This document shows, piece after piece, positions 13,184 to 29,922 of a DNA stretch of 64,000 bases. Each line of letters opens with the position of its first letter. Position 1 is the first letter of the stretch. The position numbers and the translations under genes were made by a program. The DNA comes from Adineta vaga (taxonomy: Eukaryota > Rotifera): assembly GCA_021613535.1 (NCBI GenBank), contig CP075492.1:8184001-8248000 (forward strand), read 5' to 3'. Below the pieces are notes generated by a model. That model was not told where the DNA came from and ran no database searches. It worked only from the letters and a program-made list of their open reading frames with translations.

Positions 13184-14171
13184 TGAAAATTTTCGGGTTT
13201 TTCAAACCAAATATGTATATTTTAATAACATTTATCAATATTGTATTTGAAATTGTATAGTAAATGTTGTTTTAAGTGTAGAAAGAATTCCTTTGTCAAC
13301 TATTTTATCCATATACGAACATCTTTTAATTGATCCAATTTGCTTCTGCTAACCATAACAATTCTGATGCAAAACATCTTCTAAAACTCAATAATTTGAT
13401 TTAGAACTAAATTTATCAGTAGCTTTTTAGTTACATGCCAATATATATATTCTGATTCATAAGATCTATCAGTCGACATCAGTTGCTATTTTTGGCAAAT
13501 TGTTCGACAGTTTTATGTGTTCTACATCTTCCTCGTTCAGACACGAGATATGAAATCTATAATAATAGAAAATATCTAATTCACCTTTTGAATTATCAAA
13601 ATAATTAAATTTCTGACACTTGTGACGCGCATGAAATGTAGCAGGTGTACACGACAATTGTCAATGCTGATCTTGACACTTTGGTGTTGAGGAATGCATA
13701 TCCACATGTTGAGCTTTTGCACATATTATTCTCTTTAAGATATTGTTTAAAAGTCAGAAAGAAGAATTCTTTCTATTTTTGCTATCATGCTGACACAACG
13801 GTTATATCCAGATTAGGGAAAAAGCAAGTCATGTTTTCTTGAAAGTTTGACGAATACTGTGAAGAGAATAGTATGTGCGTATTTTGGCGCAAAAGAGTTA
13901 AGAGATACAGGCCTGATTTAAATATTGTCCTTAAAATACAGTCTTCTAAAAATCTTTTCCTTCCTGTTAGAATATCATGAAAGTAGATTAGTGCAGATTC
14001 AGAAAAGAAATCGTCAATTAAGTACAAATTTTCATGTCTTTCATTTATAAAAAAAAGAAAACTCAATCATTTTATTATGATATGGCTTTTTTTTAATAGA
14101 AAACTATATTACTTTTTTTTCCTCTATTACATTCTATCGTTTATTGCATTTTCAAAACAGTGAACAAGATC
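13184..14171. other. Intergenic region between the tandem GPCRs
   Basis: No gene supported. Short frames on both strands have no recognisable motifs. A CAG acceptor-like site at 14158-14160 lies 11 bases before the preferred start of the second GPCR. Confidence 0.5.
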
Positions 14172-15392
14172 ATGGTGAATCCTATGGAACAATACTACAA
14201 TTTGTTGGTTAATCCATTGATTATCGTTCGATTCTATCAAATTGGTTATACTTTCACATTCTTACTTGGTTTTCTTGGTAATACAGCTAGTTTATTAACA
14301 TTTTCTCGAACAACCTTACGAAAAGTATCAACCGGATGTCTTTTCATGGTTTTAGCTATTTTCGATACCTTGTATTTACTCATGTGCGTCTTTGATTATC
14401 TAGAATTTGGTTTTAAGGTAAAAATCTATTGTATATTAAGAATTAAAAAATTGTTGTCTTTCGACTTGTTGTTTTTTTTCATAGGTACCATTCTATCCTC
14501 ATATTGCCTACAGTGAATTTTGTCGATTCCGTTATTTCGTAATGAATGTAGCACAAATGGCATCTGCATGGACTTTAGTAATCGTTTCCATTGATCGATG
14601 GATTCGAACTCAATTTCCATTTAAATCTGCTATGATCTGCACACCGAGAAATGCTTTAATTGCAGTAGGTGTTTTACTCGTTTTTGATATGAGTTTACAT
14701 GCTCATATGTTAACTTCAATGTTTGAAATTCAAATACCCGGCTTTGCCAATGCTGCATGCGGACCAAATTATTTTACTAATAAACCGTATTTTTCATTTT
14801 TCTTTACAGAATGGAGTATCATTCAAGTATGTCGAATACTTCATGAATACTTAGAGAAAACATTTTCTTTTCTATGTATTGTACTTTAGATTTTCACCAC
14901 TTGTTTAGGACCAGTATCTTTCATGCTGATTGCTCTTATTGCTACGATGATTAATATCTGTCTAAGTAAACGAACAGTCATTCAACCAGTTCATCTTCCG
15001 CAAGAAATTCGCAATACAAATCGACAAAAACATGTTCAAAAACAAATGTTTATCCTAATGTTTGCGAGTATTTGTATCTTTTTACTGACAAGTCTACCGA
15101 TTGGTATCGCAAAGATTATAGCATCACAAATTTCAGATGTCATGGCTGCGATTCTTGATACTTCGTCTGCATGGACAATATTAGGTTGGATACAAAGTCT
15201 TAATTTTGCAGTAAGTGTTATTTTAAGATTCTTATCATAAAACGCAATTTCATTGAATTTTAGATTAATTTTTACATTCATTGTTTGTCGTCGACTTTAT
15301 TTCGAAAGGAATTTAAACAACAAATGAAAATTATAATTCATCGCAATGAAATGCCTGTGACAACAATAGAAGTTCGCAAGTCTAGAATATGA
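14172..15392 (+). CDS. Rhodopsin-like (class A) GPCR, tandem copy 2
   Basis: Exons 14172-14417, 14485-14826, 14890-15210 and 15264-15392, 345 aa. It is the paralogue of the receptor at 11895, sharing GNTAS in TM1, LRKVSTGCLF, SEFCRFRYFVM before TM3, DRWIRTQFPFKS after TM3, LHAHML in TM4, KQMFILMFASICIFLL in TM6 and CLSSTLFRKEF at the end of TM7. Intron positions and phases are the same in both copies. The start is taken as ATG at 14172, since the upstream codon at 14160 in this frame is GTG and directly follows a CAG acceptor-like site. The C-terminal tail differs from copy 1. Expected at the plasma membrane; the ligand cannot be inferred from sequence. Confidence 0.82.
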
Positions 15393-17458
15393 AAATAAAC
15401 GATTATCTTTTCAACAGACAGTTTTTTTTCATTTGTAAATTAATGTTGTTCGTCATTATTATTATTATAAAACTTTCTCTTACATAGTTTAATGTACTAA
15501 ACATCTTTTCTCTATTCCTTAAAACTTTGAATATCGTAGAAAGGGGAAGATAAAATTCTATTATCAAATATGAATCTAATATCTTAGATAAACAACATCT
15601 TTATGCGGCATGAACTAATTGTGACTGAATTATCATGTCTATTTTTGTTTTTTGTAATCATTTATAATCTTTTCATAGATATAATCTTCAAAATAATTAT
15701 TCGGCGTAAAAGTGCACTTAGACTACAGTTCTTGTCTTGTTAATAGTTTGTTCAAACTCAATCGAAGGAAAAGATAATCGGTTTTTTTTTCATTAAAATT
15801 AATTACCTACACATGTTTTCCTAGTATTTCTCAGTACGAAAACGTGAACAAGTTGGATATCAGCATTCATTTATCGAAAGTTCATTATATTTATTAATAT
15901 ATTCTCGACCAACATTATGAAAAGTATCAATCAAATGTTTATTCATAATTTTGACTATTTTTGATATGTCATATTTACTCTTACGTATCTTTGATTATCT
16001 TGAATTTGGTTTCTCCATATAGCAATAATGATTCACTATCGATTAAGTTACATGAAAGCTGGAAATAAATTTTTTCCCAACTATCCAATGTTTTGCTCTT
16101 CTTCGCCATTTGTATATATAACAAAAACAATCAATAGTCTAATTAAGTTCAACCTGTTGTCTATATCATCGTTAGAAAAACAAAGCAATAGAACTTCTCA
16201 TGAGACTACATTGATGCTATATCGTTTATCAGATTAGACAGCTAGAGTGAACGAGTCATATTTGTTCTAACGCATGATCACCATCACAAATGTCTTACAT
16301 ATGTTGAATTCTTCTCTTTTGTTTTCTCTTCCTTAACCCATTGTGCTTCGATGAGATCGAAAAAAATGTTGACTTTATTTGACAGCTTCATAACAACGAC
16401 TTTTCTTTTTTTCAATAATTAATGCATTATTAATCTTGCTTGAAAAGACGAAGTAGAAGAACAAAAGAAAGAAAACCTTGATTTGTCATTCATCATTCAA
16501 TATTTTCCTAATTATAGATAGACTATAGTAAGTTATATGAGGTAGGAATAATTGACTTTATTAAAATTGAATCGATCGACAAGAAAAGAAAAAGAAAATA
16601 ATACTCGATGAAAAGCTATTTTATTGTTGTCATGTTCGGTCTGACTGAAACAGTGACAAGCACGATTACTTGTCTATGTTGTATAGTGTAAACGAGTAAG
16701 TGAGTACTTATATTTCCATATCCATATATATATATATACAAGAACGTCAAAATCGAATTGACTCGGATAGACACGCGTGTACGTCTTCATCTTCTGTACA
16801 AATCGAGTTGAAGACAAGAAGTATATTTGTCACTTCAATCACGCACAATGGAAAGAGAACAAGAGCGAGAGAGAGAGAGAAAAAAACTAATTGTATGAGA
16901 AGAATATACAAGAGAGAAGGTGTAATCTATTCAATAATAGAATCACACCTCGACACACATCAATCTTGTCAATAGTTGAAAAAATAAATGAGATGCGTCA
17001 TCATTCAATTTGTATGCACGACGTTTGATCTTTTTCTTCTCTTCTTATACGAAAATCCCTTTTGAACAAAAGGCAATGAATATTCTATTTATTGTTTTTG
17101 TGTATGTCGCTCTTTTTAGTCAGCTTTTAATCCATCCATATTCTCAACTTATATATATCTTTTCTTCTTCCTTTTGCTAATTCCATTAGTCTAAGTTTAT
17201 TTTTCTTTTTATTCTCTTCTTCTCTTTCTCTCCCTCGTTCTCATCCGTCGCATCGCACAAGAGAATAAGCATAATCTTCGTTCGTCTTCTTTTGTACATC
17301 TCATATGTCTGTGTTCATTGACTAGTACCGAACGTGTTCTGTTGAAAAAGGAAGAAGAAGAAGGTAGTTGCTTTTTTGTTACACAATCAATTGCAAAACA
17401 TAATCTTCTATGAAGTTTGTCTTTATATGTCAAACAGTGATGCAAAACTATCAAATTG
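15393..17458. other. Intergenic region containing a GPCR remnant
   Basis: Apart from the remnant at about 15878-16023, no gene is supported. There is a short (TA)n tract near 16720 and a GA-rich run near 16860-16885. The short frames in 16028-16237 and 16700-16975 show no motif. Confidence 0.5.
15878..16023 (+). pseudogene. Remnant of a third GPCR copy (TM1-TM2 exon only)
   Basis: The DNA is clearly similar to exon 1 of the two upstream GPCRs. It reads YSRPTL, then a TGA stop where the others have CGA, then KVSIKCLF, TIFDMSYLL and RIFDYLEFGFS. The remainder of the gene (exons 2-4) is not found downstream. It is a decayed tandem duplicate, in the same orientation and directly after copy 2. 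Confidence 0.85.
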
Positions 17459-18409
17459 ATGATGATGTTTCAATTTAAACAAATATTTCTATTTATTCTC
17501 AGTAAGTTATTTATCTATAGGGAAATCTTTCTAGATTTGATTGAATCTCTTTTATTTTATTAGTGATAAAATTATCTACTACAGAAGATCATTTTCCTCG
17601 AGTATTGACAAAAACATATAATCAAACATGGAATCTTTCATCGACAGCAATATTAACATGTCATGTTCGTAATTTAGGTGAACATCATGTAACATGGTTT
17701 AAATTTGATCCTTTAACTTCGTCGTCATATCCATTAGCCGTTGGTAAAGAATTATTTACAACTGATAAACGTTTTTCTATATCATCTTATTCAACTTCAA
17801 CAAAAGATTCACATTGGACATTAGAAATCTATCAATTAAATCCATTCGATGAAGGAACATATCTATGTAAAATTGCTAATCGACGAGCTAGTGTTAGTGT
17901 TGCTATACATTTACATATTCAGATACCAATGATTCTATTTCCTTCATATCTTTATGTTGAACCAGGAACAAATGTGAAATTAAATTGTAGTATTTTTATT
18001 GATAATCTCAATAATGAATCTTTATTATCAAATCTTAATTGGCATTTTGTATCAAATCAATTCAATAAAACAAAACCGGACGATGTACATATTCGAAAAA
18101 AATTACTGAATAATGGTTTAACATCATCTTTAATGATTCATCATGCTCAACCATATCACTCAGGAATATGGACATGTGTATATAAACGTCAACGACGTAC
18201 GACGAAGCTCGTTGTTGAAAAAGGTAAGAGTCTCATTTGTTTCTTTGAATGCTTTTTTTAACCTTTATTTCTATTTAGATGCTTCAAAACGACAACGTAT
18301 AAGTGCTTTATTATCGAATAATTCCAATCGACGATTTGCTTCTATACATGCTCTTTTTCTTTTTCATATTTTCTTCCTTGATTATTGTAATAAACTGTTT
18401 TTTGTATAA
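17459..18409 (+). CDS. Small secreted or GPI-anchored protein with two immunoglobulin domains
   Basis: Three exons: 17459-17501, 17564-18223 and 18279-18409, 277 aa. Exon 1 encodes MMMFQFKQIFLFIL, a signal peptide continued across the intron. Ig domain 1 has the Cys-Trp-Cys core (LTCHV, VTWFKF, DEGTYLCKI), as does domain 2 (LNCSIF, LNWHF, SGIWTCVY). Several N-x-S/T sites are present. The C-terminus is a Ser/Asn-rich segment followed by a hydrophobic run (IHALFLFHIFFL) with only a few residues after it, resembling a GPI-attachment signal or a weak membrane anchor. The layout recalls lachesin/IgLON-like cell-surface adhesion proteins but with two rather than three domains. Partner unknown. Three in-frame ATGs open the frame; the first is used. 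Confidence 0.78.
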
Positions 18410-19806
18410 TGAACAGTACATGTCAACTGAATGCATTTTATATCCAACTGTGCTAATCGATTCTCACTCTAGGTGATTTCGTCATCTTTTCTTCTCCTTG
18501 TATTTGGATGTATGTATGTATGTGTCTCATCAGTAGGTAAATGATCAATCAAGACCAGAACATTTGATTTCAAGATGATGAAACCCTCCAGAGAACAAAA
18601 GATATTGACAGATGAGTAGATGACATATGAATGTCCATCTGAGCAAAGATAAAAGAGAAATAGAAAGACACACACTATTCAATTTATTTGCATTTTTTTT
18701 CTCTCTCAGAAACATTAAGCCTATCCTTGGTGATTCGGTCAAGCACGAACAAATGATGGATTAATTAGAAAAAGAAAATCAGACACGTGTGTCACTTGAA
18801 AATACAGAATCGGTCTTATCGACTTGTCAAAGATTGTTGATTCATATAACTAAATGAATGAGAGAACTGTCGTTTCTTTCTTTTTTTTTCTTCAACTAAT
18901 ACTTTTGATAATAAGCAAAATTTGCATTTTATTTCCATGGGAGACTGACTCAACTTGTAGATGAGAGAAAAGATAATTATTGCAATGATGACTAGAAATA
19001 CTTGAGCATGTCTCGTTCATTATGTCATCTTACAAACAAATGAGATCGAGGAAGAAAAATGATCAAGTTGAAATTGGATACTCATGTTTGCTTGTATACA
19101 TTTGTTCGACAAATTGTCTAACACATTACTATTTTATCAGACAGAATAACATCTACACATGTATGTATTTTTTTAATTTGCATTGATTTCAACGGCTGTT
19201 CATAACAGATGATTGGTAAAGTTTTGATTTTTGAAAGTTATGTTACAAATCTGACAATGCGATGGTTAGATAAACATCATCTCGAAGAAAATGATCAATT
19301 TCACTTGGATTTGATCGAAATCTCTAGTGACATTGATAATGTTTTGTAACGTAATCTAACGAGCTTTTCAGAACATCTCAATAGTAATACAATCGATTAA
19401 TCGTATAAAGCTTCATTTGATTTGAGATGGGATACTTAATAGAGATATTTTTGAAATCTAGATGAAAACACATTCATTCTAGAGATTTTATATGGTTAAA
19501 TTCCTTTGATAATGCATTCATAGTTGAGAATAAATGTCTTCTACTCTCTTGAAAATCAATATTTTTTCTCGTATACAAAATATTGTTTTAATCTTTTATA
19601 AAAAAAAATTAACTTTTCTCTGATGTAGTTTAATACATTAAAAAAAACAAACAAACAAACAAACATGTTATCAACGATTAATCCATCCAATGAAATTTAA
19701 GAGTTTGTTTCTTTTTTTTCTTTGTCACTCTTCAGAATTCTTCGAATTTGAAGTTGTTTTATATACATAATCACGAACGAGAATAACACTAATGGAACAA
19801 GAAAAG
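18410..19806. other. Intergenic region
   Basis: No supported gene. An (AAAC)n microsatellite lies near 19645-19665. A 46-codon frame starting at 19210 has no recognisable similarity. Confidence 0.5.
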
Positions 19807-24418
<4,612 letters not shown>

Positions 24419-24727
24419 GTTGTTGCAAACTTGATTCGCAATGAAATAAGGAATATTTCAATTGATTGTGTTTATATATATGAACGAATGGAAAATTAAC
24501 CATTCAGATACGTTTATTCAACGAACAATTTTTCTAATATTCGACAGATATTTTTAGAATAAAATTTTAATGTTTAATTTTTCTTCTTTTTTCTTTGATA
24601 TAAAAGATGGCAGTGTAATCAGATGATGAAAGATGATTGGTTCGTATTGTACCAATAAGAAAAGTGGAGTTTACAGAATGCACATGTTTTCCGTTTTTGG
24701 AATCATTGTATAGTAAGATTAGGAAAA
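24419..24727. promoter_or_regulatory. Divergent promoter region between POLR2B and the alternative NADH dehydrogenase
   Basis: Only 309 bp separate the two start codons, so both promoters and 5' UTRs must fit here. The sequence is AT-rich. I recognise no canonical core motif that would settle either transcription start. A small chance frame overlaps part of it. Confidence 0.5.
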
Positions 24728-27070
24728 ATGTTTTCTCGTTCGAATCTACTTCTTCAGGAATTATTAAGAAAGAATTCATCTCGAAATTTATCATTTAAAC
24801 AAATTAGAGACATAAAACCCATTCTTACTCGAAATCTTGCTTGGTTTAGTCGACAACCGATCAAACAAAATTTTGGTATGTATAAAGAGTTGTACAATAT
24901 ACCTGTTCCTTTCAATTAAGATTATTTTTTTAAATATAAATAGGTGCTAAATTAAAACGACGGCTAAGAAATTTTCTTATTGTAACGGTTGTCGGTGCTG
25001 GTAGTTATTATGGTTATCGTAGTTACAAAAACCATAGATGGTCAAAGGAAATGTTGGAATCTGATCAAACAATTGGTACAAAACCTCGAATTGTTGTCCT
25101 TGGAACAGGTAAATCAATAATCAATTGTTTATTCGATATAGCGAGAATGTATTGTAGGATGGGGTGCTGTACCACTCTTAAAACATTTGGATAATCAAAA
25201 ATATGAAGTCGTTTGTGTATCACCACGAAATTATTTTTTAATGACACCTCTATTACCATCCGTTAGTGTTGGAACCGTCGAAACTCGAACAGTCATTGAA
25301 TCTATTCGTTCACTTGTTGGACCTCGAGTGAAATATGTCGAAGCACATTGTGTTGATATCGATCCGAAAACTAAAACAATTACATGTAATAGTGATGGTT
25401 CAAATCTTGTAGCTCGTGGTGATGATGTTAAAACAGTAATTAAACCATCGAAACGTGAAGGAGGTGCATCTTCACGAATTATTAAAGATTCAGGTAACAA
25501 TGAGACATTCTTTATTTCTTTCTAAATAGAATTCATTTGAATTTAGCACGAACTCGACCACAATTTGAAATGAAATATGATATACTGGTTGTTGCTATTG
25601 GTTCCGAAAATAATACATTTAATATTCCTGGCGTAGAAGAACATGCACATTTTTTGAAAGAACTTCTCGATGCTCGACGTATTCGTTCGGCTATTAGTGA
25701 TGCATTTGAATCAGCAATGACACCATCACAAACAGAAGAAGAAAGAAAACGTCTTCTTCATTTTGTTGTTGTTGGCGGTGGACCAACCGGAGTTGAATTT
25801 GCTGCAGAGGTAAGATCGGAACAAGACGTATCTTTCTTTACATAACTAACGATACTCGAGAAAAGATAGTTGAAATGTAGAATTTCTTCTCTCTCATATT
25901 TTGTTTATGAAAAGAAATCATTATTTAGCTTGCTGATTTGGTTCGTGAAGATCTACATCATTATTTTCCACGACTAGTTGCTCAAGATGTGAAAATTACT
26001 TTGATCGAAGCACTAGATCATGTATTATCGATGATGGTTTGTTAATAATATATTGATCAATTTTTTTTCTTAAAAACTCGTTTTTTTCTCCCTCCATGTA
26101 GGATAAACAAATTAGTGATTATACGGAAAAACATTTTCATCGTGAAAATATCGATGTCTTAATGAATACATTTGTAAAAGCAGTTAAACAAAATGAAGTT
26201 GTTATACAATTTAAAGGTTCAAATGAATTGACATCTATTCCATGTTCTATTGTCGTATGGGCAACAGGAATCAAAGCACGACCTTTAACGAATCGAATTC
26301 GCGAAATTATCGGTTTGAAAAGTCAAACTAATCGTATGGGTATTCTTACGGATCGATATTTGCGTGCTAAAGGTGTCGAAGATGGTTCAATTTTTGCTAT
26401 TGGTGATTGTGCTACTATTGAACAAGTTAAATTAGTTGATCAAATTCAATCATTATTTGAAGAAGCAGATACACAACATCGAGGAGCACTTGACCTACAA
26501 CAATTTAAATCATTAGTTGAACGTAAAATTATAGAATTTCCACAAGTATGATTATCAATGAAAAACTCCTTATCTAACCTTTCGCTTTCTTTTTAGCTTG
26601 AGATTTTTTCAAAACAAATTGAAAAAACTTTTCAAGAAGCTGATAAAAATAAATCAGGTTTTCTTACACTTGCAACTCTTCATTCTGCACTTGAAAAAGC
26701 TGATAAGAAAAACCGTGCTCTACCAGCAACAGCACAAGTTGCATCTCAAGAAGGTCGTTATATCGCTGATTTACTCAATCAATTACCTAGTTTAACCGTA
26801 GCTGATTTTCAACAACAAAATCTCAAGCCATTTCGTTATAAACATATGGGTTCATTAGCATATGTTGGTGGTGATTCTGCTGTACTTGATTTTACTGGAA
26901 CAAAACCTCTTCTTGATTTCTTTAATTTACAACCATTATCCGGTCGAAGTGCCGCCTATCTATGGAAGTCATTTTATTTTACTGAAATGTTTAGTGGACG
27001 CACAAAAACTTTACTTGCATTTGATTGGCTTCGTACACATTTGTATGGACGAGACATAAGTCGTTACTGA
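24728..27070 (+). CDS. Type II (alternative) NADH:ubiquinone oxidoreductase with EF-hands
   Basis: Seven exons: 24728-24875, 24944-25108, 25158-25493, 25547-25809, 25929-26036, 26102-26545 and 26597-27070, 645 aa. The N-terminus is basic and Ser-rich, typical of a mitochondrial presequence, followed by one hydrophobic segment (FLIVTVVGAGSYYGY). FAD-binding Rossmann motif: VVLGTGWGAVPLLKHL. NADH-binding motif: VVVGGGPTGVEFAAE. ATGIKARP and AIGDCA close the second nucleotide fold. A calcium-binding insert follows, with EF-like loops DTQHRGALDLQQF and DKNKSGFLTLAT, as in plant NDB and fungal external enzymes. The C-terminus (AYLWKSFYFTEMFS, GRDISRY) is the membrane-contact region. It would oxidise NADH and reduce ubiquinone without proton pumping, bypassing complex I. 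Most animals studied lack it, though some invertebrate lineages have it. Confidence 0.93.
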
Positions 27071-27325
27071 ATACTCAATTTTTCTCATTTACTTCTTCTT
27101 AGAGAATGTAGAATCCCTCCATTGTCGCATGAATTTAGTTTCTGTTTCGTTCTCTTTTTTATACGGATATATATATATATATACCAGCTTGTTTTCCTAC
27201 TAATAATGACACTATTATTTACACAAATAAATCTCCTAGTCCTTTTTCTAATTTATCGTTTGGTTATTTCATTGAATATATTAAACAAATGAATTTCTCA
27301 ATTTTCTTATAGATTATTAATCAAC

Positions 27326-27850
27326 ATGGATCTGAGTATGGTAAACAATGATTATTATTTATCTGGTATGGCTGCATTAGTTGGTGATATCGATAGTAAG
27401 AAATCACCTTGTATAGTTTATACATATAGTACATGTTTGCTTAGAACAGTTAATGATCATGTTACGTGATGGTCGTACATTGATTGCTTACTTACGAAGT
27501 CTTGATCAATTTGGTAGATAAAATCAATGATAATGATAATGATAACTTATTAATCTTTTCCAGGTAATCTTGTACTTCATCAGGCATTTGAACGTATTTG
27601 TATTGGTCGACAATATGCTGATATTCCTCGTGGTTTATTTGTTATTCGCGGTGAAAATGTTCTACTTATTGGTGAATTAGATTTTCATCAGCCAATACGT
27701 GTTCCTTTGGTAGAAGTGACAATTGAAGAAATACTTAAATTACAAAAAGAAGATATTGAAAAGAAGGAACGAATAGAAAAAGCTCGACAGAAAGCAATGC
27801 TCGAACATGGTTTAATTGATGAAGGAAATCCAATTGAAGAACATTATTAA
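27326..27850 (+). CDS. LSM1: U6 snRNA-associated Sm-like protein LSm1
   Basis: Three exons, 27326-27395, 27445-27513 and 27564-27850, 141 aa. Sm1 motif: DKQLMIMLRDGRTLIAYLRSLDQFGNLVL. Sm2 motif: GLFVIRGENVLLIGELD. A helical charged tail (EEILKLQKEDIEKKERIEKARQ, quoted in part) follows, as in human LSm1. LSm1 replaces LSm8 in the cytoplasmic LSm1-7 ring, which binds oligoadenylated mRNA 3' ends and activates decapping. An AG acceptor 13 bases before the ATG suggests a trans-splice site or a 5' UTR intron. The next gene on the same strand, only 174 bp on, is PAN2, another mRNA-decay factor. Confidence 0.93.
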
Positions 27851-28024
27851 ATCGAGGAAAAAAAGAAACATTTAATAAGCGTTTTTTTAGTTTGATGATT
27901 ATAAATTTCATTATTCTCATTTTTTTTTCAACTATTTACAAAGATAGAATGATCGGTGCAGATATGTTGTTTTCTTTTTTTTCTTGTTTTTCGATGTTAT
28001 ATTGATCAAAAGAAGTTTTTAGAT

Positions 28025-29922
28025 ATGGATGGCACTGGAGATACACCATATGCATTGGATTATTCAGAATCCATGGCATTTTTTAATAATGCTTATAATC
28101 AAACAAGTGCACAATCAATAACAGCAACCGAATTTGATTGTGCTCAAGAATTACTTTGGGCCGGTAGTAATGAGGTATCGATTTTGAAAAAGAAATATTT
28201 GTATGATAGTTTTATTAGTACTGTTTCTTTCTTGATCTTAATTAGGGACGTGTAGCATCATTTTATGGTTGTGAACTTCGAAAATATACTGGCTTTCGTG
28301 TATCGACAACTTCCGATATTCGAAGTATTTTATCACTTACTGAAGGACCACTTATACTCACGTCTGATTCACTTTCATTATATACAAGACAAGGTTTAAA
28401 TATATTCAATCATAGGTAAATTCATTTTTTAGATCGATTTTAAAAAGATTATTTTTCTTTCTAGAGCTCCTTATCTTGATAATATGCAATGTATGTTAAT
28501 ACCACAATCTCATAAACAAAAGAAAATATATGTTAGTGGTTACGGTGGACAATTATGTGAAATGGATTTTGAGAAAAGAACGTTACTTCGTCAAGTAAGT
28601 CTATTCCTACAATTCTCAAACAAACAAACAAACAATTTCGTAATCATTCGTATAGGTATCACTTGATGAAGGTGATTGTATTCTATTAAAATATTGTACA
28701 CGAAATTTTATTGCAACTGGTTCAACAAATGGTGTTGTAAATTTACGTGATCCAAATTCACTTCAAGTTATTCAACGTTTTACTCCTCATCATGGAAGTT
28801 TATCTGATTTAGATATCAATAATATGTATTTAGTTACTTGTGGTTTTACACGAAAGTAAATAATTTTTTTAGGTCCGAAAGTGTGTTTGATTATTCATTT
28901 TATGTAATGTTTTTAGAATGGATCATATGAATCTTGATCGTTTTCTTGTCGTTTATGATCTACGAAATATGCAACAATTAGCACCGGTACCTGTTTTTAT
29001 TGATCCATGTTTTCTTCATTATCATACAATGACAAGTACATCCGTTATGGTTGCATCGCAAGTAATTGCTTTTCTTCTTGGAATTTCTTTTCGTTTTAAA
29101 AGTTCAATTGCTAGTATGGACATCATACACAAGTTGATTTGACAGGTGGTTTAACTCAACCCTATTCGCCAATTATTAATTTAACAACGAATCCAGCTGG
29201 AATTATAACAACATTTAGTGTTTCAACAAGTATGCACTGCAGAGCATTTGGTCATTCAACCGGTAAAATAAAATTTTGATGTTAACTTGCTCTGTAGGCA
29301 CTTCTCTTTCAGGTACAATACATCTATTATATAAAAATGATCCACAATGTTGTTTTAATTATCAATCTGTTGAAACACAATTCGCTAATCCAGTACATAT
29401 TTTCTTGAACTAAGTATCTTTCTAAACTATTTGTTTTAGCCCAGTGATCCAAAAGTAGGAGATCTTAATGATCCAATGACATCTCTCTCGAGTGTACCTA
29501 TTCCAATTACACCACTGAAACTGCTGTCAGATATGCCCAAACAATGTACTAAATCAACTGCTAGGTAGAATGAAATCAATAATGATATCAGATTTTATTT
29601 GTTCGTTCTTTTTCTTCATAGACCAACACCAAAGATTCCAAAGGAATTTCTTGATAATGTTCGTGTATTTCAAGGTCTTGCTTGTGTTAAAAATCCTTCG
29701 ACACGTCATGCTAATCAATGGCCATATCCACCCGATGCTGACATTTTAGCACCACGTGAACAAATGAAATTTTTACCTGATGAAGATGAAGTTATTAATA
29801 CGAATGAAAAAGCAAATACGGATGAAACATCCAATGATATTGAATCGACAAATCTTCATTTTGATGCTCTTTCACTTGATCAACAACTTCAAGATACAGT
29901 AGTGGCACCGGCAACAACATAA
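28025..29922 (+). CDS. PAN2: PAN2-like deadenylase subunit reduced to its WD40 domain and linker
   Basis: Nine exons: 28025-28174, 28246-28415, 28465-28594, 28656-28855, 28917-29061, 29115-29262, 29313-29392, 29440-29564 and 29622-29922, 482 aa. It matches the N-terminal WD40 propeller of PAN2: FDCAQELLWAGSNEGRVASF, GSLSDLDINNMYLVTCGF, DRFLVVYDLRNMQ, FSVSTSMHCRAFGHSTG and ETQFANP. The PAN3-contact linker follows (SSVPIPITPLKLLSDMP; CVKNPSTRHANQWPY). It then ends after an acidic, Asn/Thr-rich tail. The pseudo-ubiquitin-hydrolase and DEDD exonuclease domains that make up the rest of PAN2 (~1200 aa) are absent, and nothing resembling them follows before CRIPT. It cannot be a deadenylase by itself. 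It may be a PAN3-binding adaptor, or one half of a split gene. Confidence 0.88.

Noticed and set aside
16700-16975. 91-codon plus-strand frame rich in Arg/Glu/Ser
   Set aside because: Built on (TA)n and GA-rich simple sequence. No domain or splice context.
19210-19350. 46-codon open frame after an AG acceptor-like site
   Set aside because: No similarity, no partner exon, and length within chance for AT-rich intergenic DNA.
28918-29142. Read-through of PAN2-like exon 5 into the intron
   Set aside because: Splicing 29061 to 29115 keeps the WD40 homology in frame; the read-through portion has none.
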